Of a DNA stretch of 12,828 bases, positions 1 through 7,028 are shown piece by piece. The stretch comes from an uncultured euryarchaeote (lineage in GTDB: Archaea > Thermoplasmatota > Poseidoniia > Poseidoniales > Poseidoniaceae), in the NCBI GenBank assembly GCA_937897365.1, contig CALCOP010000204.1, forward strand, positions 1-12,828. The letters are read 5' to 3'. Position numbers and translations under genes: made by a program. Below the pieces are notes generated by a model. That model was given only the letters and a program-made list of their open reading frames with translations. It searched no databases and was not told the DNA's origin. Position 1 is the stretch's first letter; every line of letters begins with the position of its first letter.

Positions 1-63
1 AAATTGAGGGGCTGCTACCAGCATCAAAAGGATCAAAGCAAGGAGAGAAAATCGTTTTTGCAT
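1..63 (-). CDS. N-terminus of an exported protein (partial)
   Basis: Only the first 21 codons lie in the window; the gene runs off the left edge. The visible peptide begins with Lys-Arg basic residues and continues with a hydrophobic run rich in Leu, Ile and Ala (MQKRFSLLALILLMLVAAPQ). This looks like a signal peptide or an N-terminal membrane anchor. The ATG shares a base with the stop of the cytochrome oxidase subunit II gene (TGATG), and a GGAG at 74-77 precedes it by about 10 nt, so it is probably translated from the same transcript. It may be another oxidase-assembly or respiratory protein, but that is inferred from position only. The family cannot be named from this fragment. Confidence 0.6.
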   Translation of the reverse strand, partial: MQKRFSLLALILLMLVAAPQF

Positions 64-1076
64 CAATGGTCATCTCCAGAATAGTCCCCGCTAGCGTGAT
101 TCACCGTTTTCGCTACACCAGTATCTGCATCACATGTCTCGCCATCTCGAGCGACGATATCGATTTCACCAATCATCTTCGCGTGGTCAAGGCCACAATA
201 TTCTGCACAACGGATTGGGAATGTGCCGTCATCATCAGGCATAAATGTCATGACAGTTCCACCTTCCAAACCAGGAACTAAGTCTTCCTTTACGCCCCAT
301 TCTGGCAACCAAAATGAATGTTGGACGCCGACGTAGGCAGGGTTTGAAGTGTCATGAGGGCGTGAATGGAGATCCAGTGTTACACTCTCATCACACGGAA
401 CAATCAGATGTTGTCCACCCGCAGTGGAAAGGATTGTGCCGTTTGGTAAATGTTCCCAAGTGTGGAGTAAATGGTCATCAGCATCATACACTGTAATGAG
501 GCTGTGAAGGTCTTTATCGAAATAGATACCAGATACCTCGAGCATCTCCGCTGCTAAATCCACCGCATAATCCGTTTCTACGCCGTCAACTTCAACGGTC
601 ACATTCGTCGCCTCCATGCGTTCACAGCCCGTTGGACAGTGTGTGTCAACCATCAGCACGCCGCCAGTCCAATTGACTTCGACATGCGTCGCTCTGGGAT
701 CATCCTCCCAAGTTAAATCATCTTGGTAATGGAACTCCCAAAACCACTGTTTGCCAACCACGTCGACATTGAATGTATCTTCATCTGATGGAATTGTCCA
801 AACTGCAGTATTCGATGCAAGGGCAATCATGGTCAACCAGACTACAATGAGTGTTGGCAAAACATAGAACGCGATTTCCAGTTTTGTGTTGTGGCTATCG
901 ACAGGAAAAGAGCCTACTTCAATATGATATTTCTCCATATTTTCGACAGGTTCAACACCGTCGCGGTATCGCAGCATAGCGATAAACATCCAGCCAAATG
1001 TGAATACACCGACGAGAATTCCCCAAAACATGTACTTGTCATAAATGACATTGAAAACGGTGTCTTCAGCAGGCAT
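63..1076 (-). CDS. coxB: cytochrome c oxidase subunit II (CuA-binding)
   Basis: This is the CuA subunit of a haem-copper oxidase, which takes electrons from a soluble or membrane donor and passes them to subunit I. Two N-terminal membrane helices lie at about residues 15-36 and 67-88. The QWFWEF aromatic motif is at 110-115. The full CuA ligand set is present: H253 in HSFWLPEW, then C290, E292, C294, H298 and M301 in the C-A-E-Y-C-G-L-D-H-A-K-M block. At 337 aa it is long for the catalytic core. The stretch between the aromatic motif and H253 is about 142 residues, roughly 85 more than in mitochondrial subunit II, and carries an extra HCPTGC motif at 146-151. The start ATG lacks a Shine-Dalgarno sequence but has a TATA-like box about 27 nt upstream, which fits a leaderless mRNA. 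The tail is Asp/His-rich. Confidence 0.95.
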   Translation of the reverse strand: MPAEDTVFNVIYDKYMFWGILVGVFTFGWMFIAMLRYRDGVEPVENMEKYHIEVGSFPVDSHNTKLEIAFYVLPTLIVVWLTMIALASNTAVWTIPSDEDTFNVDVVGKQWFWEFHYQDDLTWEDDPRATHVEVNWTGGVLMVDTHCPTGCERMEATNVTVEVDGVETDYAVDLAAEMLEVSGIYFDKDLHSLITVYDADDHLLHTWEHLPNGTILSTAGGQHLIVPCDESVTLDLHSRPHDTSNPAYVGVQHSFWLPEWGVKEDLVPGLEGGTVMTFMPDDDGTFPIRCAEYCGLDHAKMIGEIDIVARDGETCDADTGVAKTVNHASGDYSGDDH

Positions 1077-1100
1077 CCACTATCCTCAAATCACGGGCCC

Positions 1101-1106
1101 ATATAT
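1101..1106 (-). promoter_or_regulatory. TATA-like box for coxB
   Basis: On the minus strand the sequence GGGCGGATATATGGG places an ATATAT core 25-30 nt before the coxB ATG at 1076. That is the archaeal TATA-to-start distance expected when transcription begins at or next to the start codon. The purine-rich stretch just upstream could serve as a BRE. A second AT-rich candidate, TTTAAG at 1112-1117, lies further out. This is a prediction from spacing only. Confidence 0.4.
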
Positions 1107-1192
1107 CCGCCCTTAAACCCTTGCAGAATATGAGGTGAATCATGTTGACAATCTGCTATGATATTACAGCATATATCTTCTTGTTTTCCTCC

Positions 1193-1199
1193 TTATAAG
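1193..1199 (+). promoter_or_regulatory. TATA-like box for the DUF167-TOPRIM operon
   Basis: TTATAAG is centred at about 1196, which predicts a transcription start near 1222. That coincides with a GTG at 1221, in frame with the DUF167 gene, and leaves a 5' UTR of about 60 nt if the ATG at 1284 is used. The element is therefore relevant to choosing the start codon. Confidence 0.35.
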
Positions 1200-1283
1200 T
1201 AAGGGCAAGTAGGCGCTGAGGTGACCGAAACCCACCGAAGAAATACATGCAGATTGATAAGCATCAACAGGTTGAATCACATC

Positions 1284-1604
1284 ATGCCCATTCACTCCTG
1301 CATACAACCCACATTGGACGGGGCGGTAATGCTTGAGATTGAAGTTCAACCTGGAGCAAAAAGACAGGGTGTCATTGGAGTCAATGATTGGCGGGGGAAA
1401 CTTTCTGTAGCCGTTCGCGCTGATGCGCAAAAAGGTAAAGCAAATAACGCGCTTTTGTATGTTCTATCAACGACCCTTAACATTCCCAAATACCAATTGA
1501 AGATCGTTGCAGGAAAGACTTCGAGGAGTAAGAAAGTAAGGATTGAGGGCCTCCCCCCTCTCAAGCTCCATACGTTACTTCAACCCTTTTTGGAGGAGGA
1601 GTAA
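1284..1604 (+). CDS. DUF167 / YggU-family protein
   Basis: This is a small single-domain protein of the DUF167 (YggU, UPF0235) family; the molecular role of the family is not established. The signature is clear: IEVQPGAKRQGV near the N-terminus, then the WRGKL strand, the V-R-A-x-x-x-x-GKANNAL block, and IVAGKTSRSKKVRI towards the end. The ATG at 1284 gives 106 aa, the normal family length of about 100 residues. A GTG at 1221 would add 21 residues with no family counterpart, but it sits where a leaderless transcript from the upstream TATA-like box would begin, so the start is not settled. The stop codon directly abuts the ATG of the TOPRIM gene, and its last codons (GGAGGAGGAG) supply a strong Shine-Dalgarno sequence for that gene. 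The two are surely co-transcribed. Confidence 0.87.
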   Translation: MPIHSCIQPTLDGAVMLEIEVQPGAKRQGVIGVNDWRGKLSVAVRADAQKGKANNALLYVLSTTLNIPKYQLKIVAGKTSRSKKVRIEGLPPLKLHTLLQPFLEEE

Positions 1605-2093
1605 ATGCGTGACCAAAAACATCGCTCGCCGCTCGGGAGTGGAAATGCTGCTGAACGGTTTGCTATTGCCGGCATGGCTTTGGGTGATGCACGCAGAAAA
1701 AACCGTGAACGAAATTGGCCCATTGTTATCGAAGGAAAGAGAGACAAGATTGCACTTGAAACACTCGGATTTATCGGGCCTTTAGAAGTCCTCAATCGTG
1801 GATGGGGGCTCGACCGTTTCATCACACACCTCTACGAGCAATATGGGACCCGTGCTACGGATGGAGGACCCAGTATTTGTCTACTTATGGATTGGGATAG
1901 AACAGGTGGACGATTACAAAAAACGCTTACGCAGCGCCTTGAAAGCCTTGATGTGAAAGTATGCCAAGAACTTCGCAACCAACTGCTCAAAGCACTCAAA
2001 CCAGAAACTCGCGTTGTTGAATCACTCAAGAGTCTGTCAGTGGATTTGTCGCCATTTCTTGAACAAGAAGACCCATTAGAAAATGAAATCTAA
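1605..2093 (+). CDS. small TOPRIM-domain protein (UPF0292-like)
   Basis: This is a 162-aa protein with an isolated TOPRIM fold, the Mg-binding catalytic domain of primases, topoisomerases and RNase M5. The first metal-binding motif is VIEGKRDKIAL with E43. A glycine-containing turn follows at about 56-68, and the second motif is LLMDWDRTGG with D96 and D98. The layout (about 35 basic residues, then TOPRIM, then a short helical tail) matches the archaeal UPF0292 family, whose substrate is unknown; nucleic-acid cleavage or 5'-end processing is the usual guess. Translation starts at an ATG immediately after the DUF167 stop, with GAGGAG about 6 nt upstream. The gene ends tail to tail with the Lrp/AsnC gene, overlapping it by 4 nt (2090-2093). 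Confidence 0.85.
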   Translation: MRDQKHRSPLGSGNAAERFAIAGMALGDARRKNRERNWPIVIEGKRDKIALETLGFIGPLEVLNRGWGLDRFITHLYEQYGTRATDGGPSICLLMDWDRTGGRLQKTLTQRLESLDVKVCQELRNQLLKALKPETRVVESLKSLSVDLSPFLEQEDPLENEI

Positions 2094-2548
2094 TCTGTTG
2101 AAGGGGGTTTAGGCATGCTCTCTTCTTTGACAGTATTGAGAACGACATGTGTAAACGAACGTGATACTCCTTCAAGTGTGAAAACTGTTTTCGTAAGGTT
2201 GTCGAGATCTTCCCGGTTTTTTACTCTGGCTAAAACCATCGAATCCCATTCCCCTGTTACATCGTAAACCGCAAACACACGCGGATCTGCTGCAATCTTT
2301 TTCTGAACATCAATCATTCTCCCTTTGACGATTCGCAATCCAGCCATAATCGTCATACTCCACCCCATTTGAGCTGGATCTAAGATGACGCTGTATCCCT
2401 TGATAATACCTGCTTCTTCCATTCGACGAATTCGATTGAGGACTGTTCCTTGTGCAATTCCAAGCTTGCGGGATAGAGCGCGTTGACTGATTCGAGCATC
2501 TTCAAGCAACGCAGCAATCAGTTTTCGGTCGGTATCATCAAGCTCCAT
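2090..2548 (-). CDS. Lrp/AsnC-family transcriptional regulator
   Basis: This is a feast/famine-type regulator of about 152 aa. The N-terminal winged helix-turn-helix reads LDDTDRKLIAALLEDARIS, followed by the recognition region GIAQGTVLNRIRRMEEAGIIKGY. The C-terminal RAM (ligand-sensing, oligomerising) domain contains VYDVTGEWDSMVLARVKN and ends with VVLNTVKE. Such proteins bind DNA as dimers or octamers and often sense amino acids; the ligand here is unknown. The longest reading frame opens at a GTG (2560), but ATGs at 2551 and 2548 are better candidates. A GGTG at 2555-2558 lies 6 nt before the ATG at 2548, the same spacing seen at other starts in this window. It is the last gene of a run with the NSUN2-like methyltransferase and a membrane protein, so it may regulate that operon. 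Confidence 0.9.
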   Translation of the reverse strand: MELDDTDRKLIAALLEDARISQRALSRKLGIAQGTVLNRIRRMEEAGIIKGYSVILDPAQMGWSMTIMAGLRIVKGRMIDVQKKIAADPRVFAVYDVTGEWDSMVLARVKNREDLDNLTKTVFTLEGVSRSFTHVVLNTVKEESMPKPPSTD

Positions 2549-2560
2549 CATGTTCACCAC

Positions 2561-3775
2561 TCACTGCTCGTCCTCATAGGTTTCAACACTTTGCCCTTCC
2601 AAGTTTGAAGGAAGATGTTGTGTTGAAAGCCTGAGATATTGAGTCCAACTTCCAAGTTCTTCAACCTCAAGACCCAGTGAAATTTGGCAGTCTGTCTCGT
2701 GCATTTCTTTGAATCGAAGAGAGAAGATGTATTCTGAATGTGGAGGGATCCGTTTACTCTTAAATCCACCTTTAATCTGCCAAGGAGGTTCGGTCTCGCA
2801 TGATTTCAGTGTGACTCTTTTATCGCCTGACTGGAAGGTAAAACGAGCGATAACAAGGTCGCCTGGGACCCAGCCCGCATTGAGTTTAGGCATGCCTTTT
2901 TCGCGTCGAAGTGCACTACTCACTGCACCTGATGCAAGGATGCTTGCAAAAAGGAGAAGGAAAATTGGTAGAGCAAAATGACTGATGTTGCTGTTTTCCC
3001 AACGTGTCGGTAAAGATGTGTGATACATTGCAAGCAAACGATTCGTATCATCTCCCTCAACCTCTCCAAAGAAAGCCAAAGTAATGTGCCAACCATAGGG
3101 GTCGGATTGTAAATCTATACCTGCCGCAAGAAGATGCTCAGGAGGTATTTCCCAAATCGTTTCAGTTGAATTTCCTTGTTGATTTGAAAATCCAATCTCG
3201 GGTTTCATGTCCCTTACAAGATGAGATGCTTGGCGACCGTGGTGATCTGTAGCACTGTCTTCGGTTACAAAGAAGTACAAGACCGTGTTATCGCTAAGAT
3301 TCTCAAAAGGTGTCATGACTACTGGGAATCGTAGGAACCATTGTTCGTTTTCATTACTGACGATTTCGACTGAACCATCGAGAGACAATACTGGCCCAAT
3401 CCGAGAATACTCTCTGCCAAGAAGAAGACCTTCTTCCAGCGAGAGATTATCACCCACCTGTTCGTTGTACAACGCATTTGTACCCTCTTCAAGACCGAGC
3501 TCGCCCAAACGAGAGAGCGCATCGTCATCCGGCCAGTCTGAATTCGTCTCATCACTCCACTTCCACCACGAAAGGTGTACCATTTCCGATGAATATTCTC
3601 CTGCATGTGAGCCGTCTTTAGCCAAAAAATGCTCGTGAAGTACAATGTCAGCGTCGCTTTGTTGAGGAAGGGGTTTAGAAGCTACGAGATTCAAACTTTC
3701 ATCGCCCTCCGGAGCGGCTAAAGGAATGAAAAAAAGGCTGATGAAAAGGAGGGTTACCAAGATTTGAGCCCGCAT
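2561..3775 (-). CDS. exported single-TM protein, unknown family
   Basis: I do not recognise a family. The 404-aa product has a signal peptide (basic MRAQ, then a hydrophobic run ending near LAAPEG) and an extracytoplasmic region of about 240 residues. That region is acidic and Trp-containing, with several N-x-S/T sequons (for example NLS, NST, NIS). One membrane helix follows at about 267-288, with a basic stop-transfer (RREK), and then a β-rich cytoplasmic tail of about 105 residues ending in acidic residues. This gives a type I topology with a domain on each side of the membrane. The ATG at 3775 is preferred because GAGGAG at 3783-3788 lies 7 nt upstream; an earlier in-frame ATG at 3796 would overlap the methyltransferase gene and lengthen the positive N-region. 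It lies between the RNA methyltransferase and the Lrp regulator, with gaps of 4 nt and about 12 nt. Confidence 0.75.
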   Translation of the reverse strand: MRAQILVTLLFISLFFIPLAAPEGDESLNLVASKPLPQQSDADIVLHEHFLAKDGSHAGEYSSEMVHLSWWKWSDETNSDWPDDDALSRLGELGLEEGTNALYNEQVGDNLSLEEGLLLGREYSRIGPVLSLDGSVEIVSNENEQWFLRFPVVMTPFENLSDNTVLYFFVTEDSATDHHGRQASHLVRDMKPEIGFSNQQGNSTETIWEIPPEHLLAAGIDLQSDPYGWHITLAFFGEVEGDDTNRLLAMYHTSLPTRWENSNISHFALPIFLLLFASILASGAVSSALRREKGMPKLNAGWVPGDLVIARFTFQSGDKRVTLKSCETEPPWQIKGGFKSKRIPPHSEYIFSLRFKEMHETDCQISLGLEVEELGSWTQYLRLSTQHLPSNLEGQSVETYEDEQ

Positions 3776-3779
3776 ATGA

Positions 3780-5570
3780 TCACTCCTCTTCGTCATCCGC
3801 TTGGAAAGGCATCCCTAATTTGAGTCGTAAAATGTCTCTTGCTTTCTCATCAAGCATCAATGTGAGGCGGGCTCCGGCCCATGCAGAGATGAGATGCTCT
3901 CCACTTGGCAATTGGCAGGAAAGCAAAAGTGGACCATCGAACTGAAGCGGTTCAAATTCAGCGTTATATTCCTCAACAAGTGGAGCCCACCCTCGCAGCA
4001 TTCTACCTAAAGTCACAGGAGATATTGTCTGCTTAGATTCAGTGATGAGGGATTGGAGCGTCGGCACAGCCTCTTGCCGTGAACGCCAAGCATCCCTTTT
4101 TTTGGTAAAAGCAGGCAGTCCAACATGTATCAACTTCAGCGGATGGAACGTCCCTTCTGGCCAGAGATTACCTCGTTTATTCGGGCATTTTTGATTAAAA
4201 ATCCTCTCTTCGACCATTTTCGGAGCAATGTTCAACCTCTTGCCCCTCGTCCACCAAGATATGTCCTCGGCAGCCACTCCATACCTTGTTTTAGCCTCGT
4301 CGATATCGCCGGTGTTCGCAGCATAAATTGTATGGCGAGTTGTTCGAGGGTGATCAAGAACCAAAGGAGTCCATTCCGAGTTATCAGAAGATTTACGTTT
4401 ACGAATAAACGACCTGGCAATTCCTTCGGGAGTGGCTTCTGTGCGATGACGAAATAAAGCGACGAAAAATCCGCCTGTATTATTGTCGTGATGAATGAGA
4501 CGTCGGCATTTTGATAATTCTTTTTCAATTCGAAGCTCCTCTGTTTCGTCAATATCCTCCTCCAAAGAGGCCCGCCAATGAAGGCGGGCAGCAGGACTCA
4601 AATGAGCGGGTTGAAGGAAAGTTGTACGAGCAATCTCATCGCCACGAGGTATTGCTTGTGCATTTTCATCCAAAGCATCCCAATCCGTCAATCCTTGGCG
4701 GAGTTTTAGTCCATGCAATCGGGATTCATCGATTTCAATAAGTTCGAGATACGGTAATTTCCTCAACAATTGGGCAACAACGGCTTCGTTTTCACAGGGG
4801 TCCAAACTGCATGTCGAGTAGACTAATGAGCCACCTGGTCGAAGGAGACTTGCTCCTCTCTGCGTTATTTCAACTTGCAGGCGAAACAGGGTGCGACTTT
4901 CCTTTGGTGACCATTTCCACCACACATTTCTATTTTTACGAGAAGTTGCAGAGCCAGTGCACGGAACATCTGCAACGACCCCGTCGTATCCTGGCGGAGG
5001 AATTCTACCAATGTGGCGGCCATCTTGTTGATTGATGAGCATATTCGCAGTCGAAAGACGCCCGCGATTGGATACAAGCATGTTCACTCGCCCAGAAATT
5101 GGCTCATTGGCAACAACAACGCCGCTTGGAGCGATTGCTTCCGCAATTTGGGTTGCCTTTGAACCGGGTGCTGCACACAAATCCAAAATGAGCTGCCCCG
5201 GTTGCGGATCAAGTACGATAACTGGTAGCATACTCGCGGCTTCTTGTCGCGTAATTCTGCCCGAGTCATGGAGCAAACTGAGAACATACTTACTTCGCGG
5301 GTCAGGTGCTTTACCTCGAGCGAAGGGCATTTGCCATGCGCACGCTTCTTTACCCCAAGGAAGTGGCTTTCCGCCAAGTTCTCGAAGAAGGGTTTCAGTC
5401 CATTCTCGATCGAAGCGAGAACGGGTGACACGAAGCGTTTCAGGTAATGAAGTGGTCGCTGAACCAATCCATGATTTCAAGTCGTATCCAAGATTCTGAG
5501 CAAGGTTGGCCAAAGGCGTGTCTTGAGCGACGAGTAGCAAGTCCTGCTCTTGCCACTTATCGCCGGACAT
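3780..5570 (-). CDS. NSUN2/Trm4-like RNA (cytosine-5) methyltransferase
   Basis: This is a SAM-dependent m5C RNA methyltransferase of the NOL1/NOP2/Sun family. GRITRQEAASMLP at 104-116 precedes the SAM-binding motif LDLCAAPGSKATQ at 129-141. The two family cysteines are C204 in DVPCTGSATSRKN and C254 in YSTCSLDPCENEAVV; one is the nucleophile and the other releases the product. The R-Q-E-A-x-S-M-x-P block, the RKN...WWKWSP segment and the long extension resemble eukaryotic NSUN2/Trm4 more than the short (about 300 aa) archaeal or bacterial RsmB/RsmF type. Residues 400-590 include LKLIHVGLPAF (about 478-488) and a final β-rich stretch, probably the PUA-like RNA-binding tail of NSUN2. tRNA is the likely substrate by family analogy. 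It is the first gene of a run with the membrane protein and the Lrp regulator. The divergent spacer offers no clear TATA box. Confidence 0.9.
   Translation of the reverse strand: MSGDKWQEQDLLLVAQDTPLANLAQNLGYDLKSWIGSATTSLPETLRVTRSRFDREWTETLLRELGGKPLPWGKEACAWQMPFARGKAPDPRSKYVLSLLHDSGRITRQEAASMLPVIVLDPQPGQLILDLCAAPGSKATQIAEAIAPSGVVVANEPISGRVNMLVSNRGRLSTANMLINQQDGRHIGRIPPPGYDGVVADVPCTGSATSRKNRNVWWKWSPKESRTLFRLQVEITQRGASLLRPGGSLVYSTCSLDPCENEAVVAQLLRKLPYLELIEIDESRLHGLKLRQGLTDWDALDENAQAIPRGDEIARTTFLQPAHLSPAARLHWRASLEEDIDETEELRIEKELSKCRRLIHHDNNTGGFFVALFRHRTEATPEGIARSFIRKRKSSDNSEWTPLVLDHPRTTRHTIYAANTGDIDEAKTRYGVAAEDISWWTRGKRLNIAPKMVEERIFNQKCPNKRGNLWPEGTFHPLKLIHVGLPAFTKKRDAWRSRQEAVPTLQSLITESKQTISPVTLGRMLRGWAPLVEEYNAEFEPLQFDGPLLLSCQLPSGEHLISAWAGARLTLMLDEKARDILRLKLGMPFQADDEEE
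3783..3788 (-). promoter_or_regulatory. Shine-Dalgarno deciding the 3775 start
   Basis: GAGGAG on the minus strand lies inside the last codons of the upstream RNA methyltransferase gene, 7 nt before the ATG at 3775. It selects this ATG over the earlier one at 3796 and suggests translational coupling. Confidence 0.6.
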
Positions 5571-5615
5571 ACCCGTGGGTCTTCGCCCATCTCTATGTTG
5601 CTTCCGCCATGCTCA

Positions 5616-5629
5616 AGGGCTTTGGCCCT
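5616..5629. repeat. small inverted repeat in divergent spacer
   Basis: AGGGC-TTTG-GCCCT forms a perfect 5-bp stem with a 4-nt loop. It lies between the divergent starts of the RNA methyltransferase gene (5570) and the multi-TM gene (5641). It could be an operator or a chance palindrome. The spacer is otherwise GC-moderate, with no obvious TATA box on either strand. Confidence 0.3.
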
Positions 5630-5640
5630 CTCGCACAATC

Positions 5641-7020
5641 ATGCTAGGAGACACTTTACCGTGGTTTTTACCACTGTTTGTGTTTAGCCTTCTGGCTTGG
5701 ATATTCTATGAGGCGATTGAAGGTTTTCTTCAGAGAAAAAATTCAGATTTCACTCCGAAAGGGCTTGCTGCCTTACGCTGGTTACCGGCAATTCAATTGA
5801 TGGTTATGCTGCTCAACAGAAGTATTGCTGTAGTTCAAAGAGACCTTTCTCACATTGAAGTTGCTCAGTATTTAGGCCCTGGAGAATTTAGAACTCATGA
5901 TTTGAAACTGATTCTTGTGGGGGATGGTGGTGTTGAAATCATCTGTTTAGGAATTGTTCTCTTTGTTCTCTTTTCAGATCGATTACCAAGCCTTTCAAAA
6001 TCACAACTCGAAATACGTTACAAATTTAGAAACCGATTGATGCTCTTCTCAGGAATTATGCTTCTGTCGGCCTCAACCTTACTTTTCCCCGAAGAGGTCT
6101 ATTACAATCCCAGTTCATATCCTCTCGAACCCTTCGGTAGTCTTCCGCCATTGAGTGCGAAGATTCCTCTTGCATTGTTGGGATTCTTGGTGATGTTTGG
6201 AGGTGAATTATTCGCTGTATCAACCTTGTTTTTAGCAGGTGATAATTTCCAAAAAATTGCGCAAAGAGCGCGATTAAAAGTTGCCTTGTTCGCACTCATC
6301 ACAATTTTCTGGCTCTCAAGACACCTCGAACATGAGAACAATTGGGTACAACAAATTCCAGACTCCGGACTCCTTTTGCCGCTCGTTTTGTTCCTGCACA
6401 TTGCGGTGAGCCTCGCAGTAAGCATCCAGCCGGCAGTTCGAATAGAATCTGAGTTAAATCATGGCGAGGGGCGTAGTTTGGGAATGCTTGTCTTAACGGG
6501 TGGAATGGCCGTATTGATTCTCGTATTAACACCGATTCATCTTGCAGAAATTGGCATTTTCGGCCCCGAACTCGGCCCATATGTGTACGGTGTGTGGATG
6601 GCTGCAGTAACCGTTTCAGCGATGATGTTGGTTCAATTCCTACCCACGCTTGGTTTTGACGCCGCACCTCGACCTGAAATCTGGTGGATGAAAATGACAT
6701 TGGTTTTTTCACCAATAATAATCAGTTTTTTCACGCCTTTCGCCATCTTCCTCATTCCCGCAATCTGGCTCGTTCTTCCATGGTCTACGCTCACTCCTTG
6801 GTTTGTTGAGAAAGATGTGCTTTCACCTTCATTCTCATTTGTATTCTCTCCAGTTGTCATCATGACCATCATGTGCGCAACAGTACCTTTTGCATCGAAT
6901 GAACCATTTCTTGCAGCACTCTGGTTCGGATGGGTTCCCGGAGCAATGACAAGTATCGGACTCATGCTCCATATTAAGCAGACAGGGAAAATCTCTTCAT
7001 CAAAATTGGCTGAAGAATGA
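5641..7020 (+). CDS. polytopic (~12 TM) membrane protein, unknown family
   Basis: I do not recognise a family. The 460-aa product is almost wholly hydrophobic, with about 12 predicted membrane helices. The clearest are near residues 8-25, 94-113, 129-148, 172-194, 208-225, 238-256, 274-293, 307-327, 340-365, 390-407 and 415-433. Loops are short, and the longest extramembrane segments lie near 66-92 and 150-168. No ATP-binding or transporter signature is visible; charged residues inside or next to helices (for example E at 12, 15 and 187) may matter. A GTG at 5575 would add 22 polar residues but leaves only 4 nt to the divergent methyltransferase start, so the ATG at 5641 is preferred. It is a single-gene unit, ending 8 nt from the convergent small membrane protein. 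Confidence 0.8.
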   Translation: MLGDTLPWFLPLFVFSLLAWIFYEAIEGFLQRKNSDFTPKGLAALRWLPAIQLMVMLLNRSIAVVQRDLSHIEVAQYLGPGEFRTHDLKLILVGDGGVEIICLGIVLFVLFSDRLPSLSKSQLEIRYKFRNRLMLFSGIMLLSASTLLFPEEVYYNPSSYPLEPFGSLPPLSAKIPLALLGFLVMFGGELFAVSTLFLAGDNFQKIAQRARLKVALFALITIFWLSRHLEHENNWVQQIPDSGLLLPLVLFLHIAVSLAVSIQPAVRIESELNHGEGRSLGMLVLTGGMAVLILVLTPIHLAEIGIFGPELGPYVYGVWMAAVTVSAMMLVQFLPTLGFDAAPRPEIWWMKMTLVFSPIIISFFTPFAIFLIPAIWLVLPWSTLTPWFVEKDVLSPSFSFVFSPVVIMTIMCATVPFASNEPFLAALWFGWVPGAMTSIGLMLHIKQTGKISSSKLAEE

Positions 7021-7028
7021 GGAGAAGG

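Larger units (their letters stand above)
1077..1283. other. divergent intergenic spacer, coxB / DUF167
   Basis: This 207-nt spacer is the longest non-coding stretch in the window. It holds promoter-like elements facing both ways (1101-1106 for coxB, 1193-1199 for the DUF167 gene). It also has an imperfect dyad TGCT...AGCA at 1154-1171 with an AT-rich centre. I see no tRNA cloverleaf and no convincing ncRNA. Confidence 0.5.

Noticed and set aside
1154..1171. Imperfect dyad TGCT...AGCA in the coxB/DUF167 spacer, considered as a terminator or ncRNA hairpin
   Set aside because: The stem is only 4 bp before a mismatch and the centre is AT-rich; the genes on both sides are divergent, so no terminator is expected there.
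1077..1283. Possible tRNA gene in the longest spacer
   Set aside because: No acceptor stem pairing, T-loop GTTCRA sequence or anticodon arm could be laid out.
5032..5499. A 155-codon plus-strand open frame opposite the RNA methyltransferase
   Set aside because: It lies entirely antisense to the SAM-binding core of a strongly supported gene and shows no domain pattern.
5575..5640. Extension of the multi-TM protein to a GTG start at 5575
   Set aside because: It would leave only 4 nt between divergent starts, and the added residues are polar and unlike a membrane-protein N-terminus.
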